A stretch of 9,155 nt of DNA from an archaeon. Lineage in GTDB: Archaea; Hydrothermarchaeota; Hydrothermarchaeia; Hydrothermarchaeales; JALUUU01. The number at the start of each line of letters is the position of its first letter. The stretch's first letter is position 1. Under the pieces are notes generated by a model, which saw only the letters and a list, made by a program, of their open reading frames with translations, was not told the origin of the DNA and made no database searches. The DNA lies in assembly GCA_027021185.1 (NCBI GenBank), contig JALUUU010000156.1:1-9155 (forward strand). The letters are read 5' to 3'. Positions 1 to 6,837 of the stretch are shown here, piece by piece. The position numbers and the translations under genes were made by a program.

Positions 1-37
1 TTGTCCCGGGAAGGGTTCATGGTCTTTAAAATACACC

Positions 38-48
38 ATAAAATATAT
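38..48 (+). promoter_or_regulatory. Archaeal TATA element for the cytoskeletal cassette
   Basis: An A/T-only stretch (ATAAAATATAT) is centred 30 bases before the ATG at 73. Archaeal transcription usually begins about 25-27 bases downstream of the TATA centre, so the mRNA should start within a few bases of the ATG and be leaderless or nearly so. No Shine-Dalgarno-like sequence is seen in the remaining upstream bases, which fits. A second A/T stretch at 25-33 is less well placed. This is inferred from spacing and composition only. Confidence 0.6.
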
Positions 49-72
49 GTACTTTTTTACTAACCTATTACC

Positions 73-1272
73 ATGCCCTATGTTTTCATCGGTGTCGGCC
101 AGTGCGGAGGCGGCATCCTGGATGCTTCATTCTTCGATAAAAACATGTTCAAAGTAGCTGTGCCGATAGCCATCAACTCTGCTACCCTCGACCTGCAGAC
201 CCTTAAGTACATCAAGAGAGATCACTGGGTGGGAATTTCAAAAGACAGGGGTTTCATAGACGGCTTAACAGAGGGATTTGAGCACTTTGTAGTAGGTGGT
301 TACGGCAAAAATAGGGCCAAGGCAGAGAAGGATTCCCTCCGACATGAAGACAGCCTTAGAAAGATTATTATAGAGCGCACACAAGTTGAGAGCGCTGCAG
401 CAGACAGCACAGTTCCGGTGGCGTTCGTTATATATGGGCTGGGAGGAGGAACAGGGAGCGGAGCGGGACCTATAGTGGCCAAGATCCTGAAGGAGCTGGG
501 CATACCTGTTGTGGCCATAGTCGTTCTTCCGGCTGCTCATGAGGGCGGCTTAACCGCTAAGAATGCCGTTGAAAGCCTTAATAGGCTCGTTGAGCATGCT
601 GACTCCATAATCCTGGTCGATAACGAGAAACTGGCTCATGCTGAGAGTTCTGAGGCACTTTATCAGCGATACAACGAATACGTAGCCAGGAGTATTAGGG
701 ACATCGTAATAGGAACAGCTCTTGAGAGGATCAACCCCGCTGACTTTGAAGGCTATGCCCCAGTCATAGATCTCAAAGACATGATCTCAGCCACGTCTTT
801 CAGATTTGGTGAGAATTCCAGACCGGGTTTCGCATGTCTAGGCAGAGCAAGCGAGAAGGTTAGGGGACTTCTCCACTACATAATACCAATACGAGGATAT
901 AAAGAAGTGGATATCGTTAGCCTCCTGTATCGAGCCTTCATGAAGCTGTCCCTTGAGGATATCCGAGTCGAGGAGGCTGAGAAGAACCTTGTGCTCATCA
1001 GGATCCCTCCTGCATATCTCACCAAAGCTGGGCGAATAAACACAAGCATGGCCAAGAGGGTTATGGAGGAGAGGACTCGTTTAGCCGAGACCCACTTCGG
1101 AGTGGCCTTAACTAAACGCAACTTAGCGACGGTGACTCTTCTTTTAACCTACAGACCAAACCAGATCTCCCGGCTCCATGTCCTCAGCCAGCTGGCCAGC
1201 CAGTACGAGGATGTTTCCCTGAGGGTGCTGGAGGAGTACGAGAAAGACTTTGTCGCGGGAGGAGGGGAATGA
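73..1272 (+). CDS. CetZ-like tubulin/FtsZ-superfamily GTPase
   Basis: A 399-residue GTPase expected to polymerise in the cytoplasm. The N-terminal nucleotide-binding half shows T1 as GVGQCGGG (7-14), with the GQCG of tubulins and CetZ rather than the FtsZ form. T2 is around AINSATLD (33-40), a T3-like GYGKNR lies at 76-81, and the tubulin signature GGGTGSG is at 124-130. The segment VLPAAHEGG...NAVESL (151-169), ending at VDN (182-184), closely resembles CetZ. The T7 region has VIDLKDM (231-237); Asp233 and Asp236 occupy the catalytic positions, with Asp where CetZ commonly has Glu. The C-terminal half (about 270-390) fits the activation domain, and there is no long tail. The start is supported by an in-frame TAA at 61-63 and a TATA element 30 bases upstream. 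The stop overlaps the next gene by ATGA, so the two are probably translationally coupled. It is clearly of the superfamily; placement near CetZ is by motif reading, not a tree. Confidence 0.9.
   Translation: MPYVFIGVGQCGGGILDASFFDKNMFKVAVPIAINSATLDLQTLKYIKRDHWVGISKDRGFIDGLTEGFEHFVVGGYGKNRAKAEKDSLRHEDSLRKIIIERTQVESAAADSTVPVAFVIYGLGGGTGSGAGPIVAKILKELGIPVVAIVVLPAAHEGGLTAKNAVESLNRLVEHADSIILVDNEKLAHAESSEALYQRYNEYVARSIRDIVIGTALERINPADFEGYAPVIDLKDMISATSFRFGENSRPGFACLGRASEKVRGLLHYIIPIRGYKEVDIVSLLYRAFMKLSLEDIRVEEAEKNLVLIRIPPAYLTKAGRINTSMAKRVMEERTRLAETHFGVALTKRNLATVTLLLTYRPNQISRLHVLSQLASQYEDVSLRVLEEYEKDFVAGGGE
1257..1267 (+). promoter_or_regulatory. Strong Shine-Dalgarno sequence inside the end of the CetZ-like gene
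   Basis: The purine run GGGAGGAGGGG contains GGAGG (1258-1262), ending 6 bases before the ATG at 1269. It encodes the Gly-Gly-Gly tail of the upstream protein. This marks the internal cistron start for the coiled-coil gene and supports an operon. Confidence 0.75.
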
Positions 1273-2657
1273 ACGAATACGTCCTCACGGCATTGGTGAT
1301 TCTCACGATTCTGGGTGCCGGCTTAGGGATCCTTTTACGTTTTGGCGTTACCGAGGCAGTGTATTTTGGGGTATTTGTTATTGTAGCCACTATCATAGGG
1401 AGCCTGGCATATACATGGTGGAAAACCCAGACTGACAAAACGGTGGAGCGCCTTAGAAGGGAGCTTCTTCTGAAAATAAAGAAAGATATAGCCAGCACTA
1501 AAGAGTACGTGAAAAAAGCCTCTAAACTTGTAGATCAGAAGCAAGTACTGGCAGATATTGAGGAGATAAAAAGAAGCCTGATCAACATGGGGCTTTTCGA
1601 TAAAAACTTCGGGATTACTCATAACGCGAAGAAGTACACCCTCACAATGATCGAGCAGGAGAACAGACGAACCGAGCAGCGCCTAAGGGGCCTGGAAAAC
1701 ATGGCTGCCATCAATTACAGCCCCAAGCTTGAGGAGTATGCAAAAAATCTTGATTCATGGCTGGACGAGTTAGAAAATGCTGGATTCAGAATTCAAGAGC
1801 AGCGGAGGGAATTCAGGAATATCATGGCCCATGAATCAGTGACTTTGAGGGATCTCCTTGAGAAACATGAGCACATAAACAGGGCTTTTTCACGGACTCT
1901 GCAGCAGTGTAGCAAAGAGCTTCAGAAACTGCTGTCTATCGCAGAGAAATATGGTTCTGTTAAGAGAATTTCTAGTTCTGTGGCAAAGGCCAAGAAAAGC
2001 CTAAAAAACTTTGAAAAAGGGGTAGAAAACCTGATATCGGCCAGAAATCAGCTGAAAAATTTCTTGAAGGATTTCTATGAGATCGAGTATAGACAAATGG
2101 CTTCATCTGTGAAGTCCATATCCTCTGTCTTAAAAAACGATTATGTCCCTACGGAAAGAAAGCAGTCCCTCGAGAGCATTATGAGGCAGGCCATGGACAT
2201 AACTGATCCAGGCTTGATAGGGGGGCTCCAGAGGCTTAAAAAAGAGTTCAAAAACGAGGTCATGTCCCTTGTGCAGGAAATGCACAACAAGCTTAGGGAA
2301 ATCGAGAGTAATATAGCGGCATATTCTCCTCCGGCGGATATCTGGGATGAAGACGAGAAGGTGGAAGCTCTTGTTTCTAGATTGAGGATCGGCTCAGAGG
2401 TTCGGGTTTTTTCAAGGCACGCCGCCGAGGCCATAGAGCATCTCGCAGAGAGGCTCAAAGAAAGTGAGGCGCTGTTAAGGATTCTTCAAAACTACGATAG
2501 GATAGAGGGTTTGATAACTATGAAGCTTAACAAAGATGGCAGGCTGGCGGCGGCAGACCTGAATATCAAATACTCTGATAAGTTTTTATTGATATACAGC
2601 AAGAAACATTCGGACACAATATACCGGCAGACAACGTCCACATTAGTTAAGATATAA
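1269..2657 (+). CDS. Membrane-anchored coiled-coil protein between two tubulin homologues
   Basis: A 462-residue protein of no family I recognise. Two hydrophobic helices (about 4-24 and 30-49), split by a loop of about five residues, form a membrane hairpin. The basic stretch after the second helix (Lys52, Lys57, Arg61, Arg63, Arg64, Lys69, Lys71, Lys72) predicts that the rest is cytoplasmic. Residues about 55-350 are rich in Glu, Lys, Arg, Gln and Leu with heptad-like spacing and few prolines. Breaks lie near Pro152, Pro294, Pro314 and the acidic SPPADIWDEDE (353-363), followed by another helical stretch to about 408. A small, probably beta-rich C-terminal region (412-462, with ITMKLNKDG and FLLIYSK) ends the protein. 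The start overlaps the upstream stop (ATGA) and has a strong ribosome binding site. Position and topology recall bacterial FtsZ tethers such as EzrA or ZipA, but that is analogy, not detected homology. Inferred role: attaching or organising filaments of the flanking GTPases at the membrane. Confidence 0.85.
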   Translation: MNEYVLTALVILTILGAGLGILLRFGVTEAVYFGVFVIVATIIGSLAYTWWKTQTDKTVERLRRELLLKIKKDIASTKEYVKKASKLVDQKQVLADIEEIKRSLINMGLFDKNFGITHNAKKYTLTMIEQENRRTEQRLRGLENMAAINYSPKLEEYAKNLDSWLDELENAGFRIQEQRREFRNIMAHESVTLRDLLEKHEHINRAFSRTLQQCSKELQKLLSIAEKYGSVKRISSSVAKAKKSLKNFEKGVENLISARNQLKNFLKDFYEIEYRQMASSVKSISSVLKNDYVPTERKQSLESIMRQAMDITDPGLIGGLQRLKKEFKNEVMSLVQEMHNKLREIESNIAAYSPPADIWDEDEKVEALVSRLRIGSEVRVFSRHAAEAIEHLAERLKESEALLRILQNYDRIEGLITMKLNKDGRLAAADLNIKYSDKFLLIYSKKHSDTIYRQTTSTLVKI

Positions 2658-2677
2658 GAGAGGAGCCAAGGTCTAAC

Positions 2678-4030
2678 ATGGAGCAGCGAAGCACGAATTG
2701 GAGCATCATAGCAAGCGGCGAAGGAGCCAACAGAATATGTCTCCAGTACTACTCCAAGTTTCATGACTCTGTGATAGGTGATAAGGTTCTTTTGCTGAAC
2801 ACCTCCCCTTCAGATGTTTCACCGGAGAAAACATTTGAGTATATCATTTCCAGGGACGAGGATGTTAAACGGGTATTTGAGGAGCTGAAGAAAGACAGGA
2901 TATGCATATTCGGCAAATCTCCTTCGGGGGCGGGGAACAATTGGAAGGTAGGGGAGAACGAGGCAATTAGAGACTTCGATACCATTAGAAGATACATAGC
3001 GAACCTTAAATTAAGCGGCAGAGACGTTATACTGGGCATTACGACTCTGGGCGGTGGAACAGGAAACGGCAGCCTCCCATATATCATACACCGCCTAAAG
3101 AAAGGGAGGACCCTGGTTTCGAAGAGGGAGAACAGCTATATCGCCCTTGGAGTGCTGCCCTATGATTTTGAGGCTCCTCAGCGCTATTTCAACACGGTGT
3201 GCGGGTTAACGAGGCTGCTGCGCTACGGTGACAAGGCAGAGCAGAACGCCGATATGGTCCTCCTCGTAGATAACTCGAGGGTGGAGGCGATGCTTAAGAC
3301 CGTTCAGGGCATGCAGGAGGAGAGGTATTACCTGATTAATCAGGAGATAATAAAAGCCATACGGATGATGATCGCCCCCGGGGGTTCCGGGGCAAAGACC
3401 ACCATTGACATCGCCGATTATTATCAGCTCCCCCGCAACATCGGTGTCTACCACTTCGCCCCATGCCTCAGCCTAGGCAATGACCCAGAGATATTCGATC
3501 TGGAAACCGCCATGGAGGTCGCGACGCAGAATCCCCTCGCCCCAATGGACCCTGAAACCGCGATAATGGCCTACATCGTTGCTATCGTTCCTCCTGAGTA
3601 CGTTGAAAACGGACATTTCTCCCAGGAAGACTTGGAAGCCAAAGCCCATGCATGGGCAGTGAAGCATATGGCTGGTAAATGGGGGGGGATTATGCGTTAC
3701 TCAAGCCTCGTAGCTCTTCCGGGGCAGAAAACTCTTGACTTAATGATCCTTCTGGGCGGATTCAGCCTCGACAAAGTAATGGCCAAGTGCCTGCAGAAGT
3801 ACTACGACTTCCTGGATGTTCTCGACATAAAGAAAGGCGAGGCAGAGCTCATAGACAGCGACAGACCAGAGATCAAGGCCAGGATAACCCTAAAGGACAT
3901 TGAGAGGATAGAGACCAACCTCAAAGACTACATCGCTGTTTCTGAGGAGAAGATCCGGAAGACGGTCACCGCCGAGACCGATCTGAGGGAGAAACTCAAA
4001 GAGTTCGGCTTTGGCGAGAGCTATAGCTGA
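2678..4030 (+). CDS. Divergent second tubulin/FtsZ-superfamily GTPase
   Basis: A 450-residue protein about 50 residues longer than its partner and only distantly similar. The order of superfamily motifs is kept. A degenerate T1 (ASGEGANRI, 12-20) lacks the usual glycine cluster. T2 reads LLLNTS (38-43), a T3-like GAGNNWKVGE is at 84-93, and the phosphate loop GGGTGNG is at 125-131. LPYDFEAPQR (160-169) gives Glu165 and Arg169 at the spacing of the FtsZ ribose/phosphate-contacting pair, and VDNSR (197-201) follows. TIDIADY (242-248) places Asp244 and Asp247 at the T7 catalytic positions, so GTP hydrolysis is expected. A likely helical, charged C-terminal tail (about 385-446) may bind partners. 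It follows the coiled-coil gene by 20 bases, with GAGGAG (2660-2665) 12 bases before the ATG. The gene carries an 8-G run at 3681-3688 encoding Trp-Gly-Gly. Superfamily membership is firm; the subfamily is not one I can name (possibly near the FtsZl or Tub_2 groups). Confidence 0.85.
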   Translation: MEQRSTNWSIIASGEGANRICLQYYSKFHDSVIGDKVLLLNTSPSDVSPEKTFEYIISRDEDVKRVFEELKKDRICIFGKSPSGAGNNWKVGENEAIRDFDTIRRYIANLKLSGRDVILGITTLGGGTGNGSLPYIIHRLKKGRTLVSKRENSYIALGVLPYDFEAPQRYFNTVCGLTRLLRYGDKAEQNADMVLLVDNSRVEAMLKTVQGMQEERYYLINQEIIKAIRMMIAPGGSGAKTTIDIADYYQLPRNIGVYHFAPCLSLGNDPEIFDLETAMEVATQNPLAPMDPETAIMAYIVAIVPPEYVENGHFSQEDLEAKAHAWAVKHMAGKWGGIMRYSSLVALPGQKTLDLMILLGGFSLDKVMAKCLQKYYDFLDVLDIKKGEAELIDSDRPEIKARITLKDIERIETNLKDYIAVSEEKIRKTVTAETDLREKLKEFGFGESYS

Positions 4031-4037
4031 ATGAAAG

Positions 4038-4046
4038 TTTATTTAT
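4038..4046 (+). promoter_or_regulatory. Probable TATA element for the acyltransferase gene
   Basis: TTTATTTAT, preceded by a purine-rich GAAAG that could serve as a BRE, is centred 28 bases before the ATG at 4070. It lies downstream of the second GTPase stop (4028-4030). This predicts a leaderless mRNA beginning at about 4070. It also explains the odd Lys-Val-Tyr-Leu peptide encoded if translation is assumed to start at 4031. Confidence 0.5.
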
Positions 4047-4069
4047 CTCATCACGTAAGCCAATTTATT

Positions 4070-4558
4070 ATGCGCCGCATTGAGGTCTACAGAGCCCAGG
4101 GTAGGAACCCGATGCGCTCATGGTACAAAATCAGAAATCCTCTCCGAGTGATTTTGAACTTTCTAATAATCTACACCTGCAGGTTTCTGCCCTCCCTGGC
4201 CTTAAAAAATATCCTCTACAGGCGGATAGGGATGAAAGTGGGAAAAAATGTGAGCATAGGCCTAATGGCCATGTTCGACATATTCTTCCCAGAATTTATA
4301 GAGGTGGGGGAGAACACTGTTATAGGCTATAACGCCACAGTGCTGGCCCATGAATACCTTGTTGACGAGTGGCGGAGGGGAAAAGTGCGTATCGGTAAAA
4401 ACGTCATGATAGGGGCGAACACAACCATCCTCCCAGGGGTAGAAATCGGGGATGGAGCGATGGTTTCGGCGTGTTCCCTTGTCAATAGAGACGTGGAGGC
4501 GAATAGCTTCGTTGGAGGGGTGCCGGCGAGAAAAATAAGGAGAGATGAAGTTAATTGA
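4070..4558 (+). CDS. Left-handed beta-helix (hexapeptide-repeat) acyltransferase
   Basis: A 162-residue protein of the maltose O-acetyltransferase/WbbJ type (COG0110-like). It is expected to transfer an acyl group from acyl-CoA or acyl carrier to a hydroxyl on a sugar or similar acceptor. A hydrophobic or amphipathic helix (about 24-41) may hold it at the membrane. Hexapeptide repeats follow: VGKNVSIG (57-64), VGENTVIG (79-86) and IGKNVMIGANTTILPGVEIGDG (108-129, split by strand turns). The closing GGVPARKI (149-156) is a hallmark of the family. His94, in LAHEYL, is the likely catalytic base. The longer reading frame opens at ATG 4031 (175 residues), directly after the GTPase stop. I prefer 4070 because a TATA element lies 28 bases before it and the extra 13 residues are promoter-derived. 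The next gene overlaps its stop by one base. The acceptor cannot be told from sequence; a surface glycan or lipid is a guess. Confidence 0.85.
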   Translation: MRRIEVYRAQGRNPMRSWYKIRNPLRVILNFLIIYTCRFLPSLALKNILYRRIGMKVGKNVSIGLMAMFDIFFPEFIEVGENTVIGYNATVLAHEYLVDEWRRGKVRIGKNVMIGANTTILPGVEIGDGAMVSACSLVNRDVEANSFVGGVPARKIRRDEVN

Positions 4559-5142
4559 TGTGGCGGGCTTTACTCGCGGTAGTATTGATTATAAATCTAT
4601 TAGGAACAGCTTTCGGGTATTACTACTATCAAGGCCTCCTTGAATCATCTCCCATCTGGCAGTGGGTTTTCATCCCCGACAGCCCAAACTCGACGATTAT
4701 CTTCTCCATCGCCATCGCCCTTATCCTGCTGAACAGAGCCTCCAGTACCCTCAGCGCTCTTGGCTGTGTCTACGTAATGAAATACGGCCTATGGACGATG
4801 TTCGTTATTCTCTACTTCCCAGACTTTTTCCTCACACCTGAGAGGGCTGATTATTACTGGCTCATGTTCTGGTTGCACTTCGGCATGGTCCTTGAGCCCG
4901 TGCTGATCCTTCACACTATAGAGAAGAATAAGAGAACCCTTCTTATTCCTCTTATCCTTCTTCTTATAAACGATGCTATGGACTACATGGGAGGCACCTC
5001 CCCCCTGTATTCTTTCCCCCTTGGAAGCTTAGGTCTGACCCCGGTTTTCTCTTTGGGAGAGACGATCCTGTTCAGCATCATCGCGTATTCCCTGGCGGGA
5101 AACAAGGCATTGGCCCGTTTTTGGAGAGGTAAGGCTTTATAA
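4558..5142 (+). CDS. DUF1405 family integral membrane protein
   Basis: A 194-residue polytopic membrane protein of unknown biochemical function. It has about five or six hydrophobic helices, near 4-21, 46-58, 64-86, 98-119, 126-138 and 161-179. The FGYYYYQ stretch after the first helix and the FIPDSPNST motif (38-46) match what I recall of DUF1405 proteins, which occur in euryarchaea and in Bacillus (YpjA). The codon TTG at 4555 could extend the frame by one residue. ATG 4558 is the better start because it shares one base with the upstream stop (TGATG), typical of translational coupling. The last codons overlap the TATA-like sequence proposed for hisS. Pairing with an acyltransferase hints at membrane or envelope work, but this is only association. 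Confidence 0.8.
   Translation: MWRALLAVVLIINLLGTAFGYYYYQGLLESSPIWQWVFIPDSPNSTIIFSIAIALILLNRASSTLSALGCVYVMKYGLWTMFVILYFPDFFLTPERADYYWLMFWLHFGMVLEPVLILHTIEKNKRTLLIPLILLLINDAMDYMGGTSPLYSFPLGSLGLTPVFSLGETILFSIIAYSLAGNKALARFWRGKAL
5136..5142 (+). promoter_or_regulatory. hisS: Probable TATA element for hisS
   Basis: TTTATAA overlaps the stop codon of the DUF1405 gene and is centred 34 bases before the hisS ATG. Transcription would begin near 5164-5166, leaving a leader of about eight bases. A T5 run at 5154-5158 lies between the element and the start and could also weakly end the upstream transcript. Confidence 0.5.
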
Positions 5143-5172
5143 CCTAGGAGGCCTTTTTAATGTTGAAGAAAA

Positions 5173-6441
5173 ATGTTCAAGGCACCTAGAGGGACGAGGG
5201 ACTTTCTCCCGGATGAGATGAGGGAGAGGAGATACGTTGAGACGTGTCTGCGCCGGGTCTTTGAGGACTACGGCTACAGAGAGATAGTCACCCCGACCTT
5301 CGAAACCCTGGAGCTTATCACCGCCAAATCTGGGGAGGAGATAAAAGAGCACCTATACCATTTCAAAGACAAATCCGGTCGAAACCTCGCCCTGAGGCCG
5401 GAGCTGACCGCCCCTGTAATGCGGCTCTACGTGAATAAGCTGCAGTTCGAGGCTAAGCCTCTTAAGCTCTACTACTTTGGCAGCTGCTTCCGCTATGAGC
5501 GGCCCCAATCAGGCAGGTATCGAGAGTTCTGGCAGGCAGGGGTTGAGCTGATAGGCAGCCCTTATCCAGAGGCGGAGGCAGAGGTAATCGTTCTAGCGGC
5601 AGACGCCCTGGATAGGCTGGGATTAAAAAACTACGAACTGGCAATAGGGAGCATCGGGACTCTGCGGGCAGTTCTGGAGGAGAGCGGCGTAAAAGGCGAG
5701 GACCAGAACCCGATAATGAGCGCCATAGATAAGGGGGAGGGCCTCCAGGAGCTCCTGGATCAAAAAAATGTCGGGGAGAGGGGAAGGAGGATCCTGATGG
5801 GGATGCTGGAGCTGCGAGGCGATAAAGACAATGTAATCTCATCCGCTGAGAACCTTCTAAGTGATTCTCCAAAGGCTCTGAAAGAGCTTGAGAACCTCAA
5901 GACTCTCCTGGCCTTCCTTGAGGAGTACGGCGTGAGCCGTTACGTTCTCGACCTCGGCATAGCAAGAGGCCTGGACTATTACACGGGAGTGGTCTTCGAG
6001 ATATATGCTCCGCGGCTGGGGGCTGAAAAACAGATATGCGGCGGAGGGGCATATTCTCTGGCAGAGGTCTTCGGTGGAAAGCCTGTCGCGACGTGTGGTT
6101 TTGCCTTCGGATTCGACAGGCTGGTATTGGCCCTGAAAAAGGAGAGAAAGAGCATTGCCCCCTCAGCATCAAGGGGCTGTCTCGTGGTGCCCATGGGGGA
6201 AGGCATGCTTTCCACTGCCATCAAAGTTTCGAGATTCATAAGGAAAAACAACCTCTGCGAGCTTGAGCTGGGGAGGAGAAGGCTCAGAAAGGCCCTCGGC
6301 TATGCAGATCGCAGGGGATTTCGATACGTTGCTATTGTGGGGGAAAGCGAGGTGGAGAGGGGATGTGTTGTGATCCGTGACATGGAAAGCGGGGAGCAGC
6401 GGGAGGTTGAGATAGAAAAACTCAAGGAGTTGAAATTATAG
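5173..6441 (+). CDS. hisS: Histidyl-tRNA synthetase
   Basis: A class II aminoacyl-tRNA synthetase that charges tRNA-His with histidine in the cytoplasm; 422 residues, normal for the family. The N-terminus PRGTRDFLPDE (5-15) is characteristic. Motif 1 spans the region around EIVTPTFE (37-44), and motif 2 is FRYERPQSGRYREFWQ (106-121). The histidine-specific HisA motif IARGLDYYTG is at 263-272, motif 3 is FGFDRLVLAL (312-321), and the anticodon-binding domain covers about 333-422 with the GYADRRG block (376-382). The anticodon domain and both catalytic motifs separate it from HisZ, the non-catalytic HisG partner, even though hisI follows. The start is the first ATG in frame, with a TATA element upstream and little ribosome binding sequence. 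The stop lies 12 bases before the hisI start. Confidence 0.97.
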   Translation: MFKAPRGTRDFLPDEMRERRYVETCLRRVFEDYGYREIVTPTFETLELITAKSGEEIKEHLYHFKDKSGRNLALRPELTAPVMRLYVNKLQFEAKPLKLYYFGSCFRYERPQSGRYREFWQAGVELIGSPYPEAEAEVIVLAADALDRLGLKNYELAIGSIGTLRAVLEESGVKGEDQNPIMSAIDKGEGLQELLDQKNVGERGRRILMGMLELRGDKDNVISSAENLLSDSPKALKELENLKTLLAFLEEYGVSRYVLDLGIARGLDYYTGVVFEIYAPRLGAEKQICGGGAYSLAEVFGGKPVATCGFAFGFDRLVLALKKERKSIAPSASRGCLVVPMGEGMLSTAIKVSRFIRKNNLCELELGRRRLRKALGYADRRGFRYVAIVGESEVERGCVVIRDMESGEQREVEIEKLKELKL

Positions 6442-6449
6442 AGGTTGAT
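6441..6449 (+). promoter_or_regulatory. Ribosome binding site that sets the hisI start
   Basis: GAGGTTGAT is one base off an ideal GAGGTGAT complement to the 16S 3' end. GAGGT ends 8 bases before ATG 6454. The TTG at 6445, a possible earlier start, lies within this site, so 6454 is the real start. Confidence 0.65.
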
Positions 6450-6453
6450 ATGT

Positions 6454-6837
6454 ATGATAGATAAAGCGAATTTTAGACTGAAACGGGCCGGAGAAAACCT
6501 CGTGATAGCCATCGCTCAGCACTATGAGACCAAGGAGGTGCTGATGGTGGCTTTTATGAATGAGGAGGCATTGAGACGAACTCTTGAGACGGGAAAAATG
6601 CACTATTTCAGCACATCGAGGAGAAAGCTCTGGCTCAAAGGTGAGACATCAAAGCACTATCAGGTTGTGAAAGAAGTACGGATCGACTGTGATGGTGATG
6701 CTCTCCTATTTCTCGTGGACCCTCTCGGATCCGCGTGTCACGAGGGATACAACAGCTGTTTTTTCAGACGGCTGGAGGATGGGGAGCTGAAAATATTTAA
6801 AGAGAAAGAATTCGATCCGGAGAGAGTTTACAAATGA
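6454..6837 (+). CDS. hisI: Phosphoribosyl-AMP cyclohydrolase
   Basis: Catalyses the third step of histidine synthesis, opening the adenine ring of phosphoribosyl-AMP; acts as a cytoplasmic dimer. At 127 residues it is the stand-alone archaeal form without the HisE pyrophosphohydrolase domain. Visible motifs are FMNEEAL (34-40) and YFSTSRRKLWLKGETS (51-66), the acidic metal cluster Asp78, Asp80 and Asp82, and cysteines 79, 95 and 102. Their 16- and 7-residue spacing matches the zinc-binding triad of the Methanothermobacter enzyme. The start at 6454 follows a good ribosome binding site. It is placed between hisS and the PINA gene, whose ATG overlaps its stop (ATGA). No other histidine biosynthesis gene is in the window. 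Confidence 0.96.
   Translation: MIDKANFRLKRAGENLVIAIAQHYETKEVLMVAFMNEEALRRTLETGKMHYFSTSRRKLWLKGETSKHYQVVKEVRIDCDGDALLFLVDPLGSACHEGYNSCFFRRLEDGELKIFKEKEFDPERVYK

Noticed and set aside
1..48. Possible divergent gene on the - strand starting at 20 (ATG AAC CCT TCC...), sharing the TATA element
   Set aside because: Only 20 bases are inside the window and the TATA centre is about 23 bases away, slightly short. There is too little sequence to support a call.
53..58. T6 run as a transcription terminator of an upstream gene
   Set aside because: It lies between the TATA element and the start codon of the first gene, where it would sit just before the predicted transcription start, and no upstream gene end is visible.
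3681..3688. Run of eight G in the second GTPase gene as a slippage or phase-variation site
   Set aside because: The frame reads through coherently as Trp-Gly-Gly with conserved-looking protein on both sides. A 7-G run also occurs in PINA (7125-7131), so such runs are not special here, though they are likely sequencing-error spots.
5173..6837. hisS product as HisZ, the regulatory partner of HisG, because hisI follows
   Set aside because: Motif 2, the HisA block, motif 3 and a full anticodon-binding domain are all present, as in a true histidyl-tRNA synthetase. No hisG is visible.
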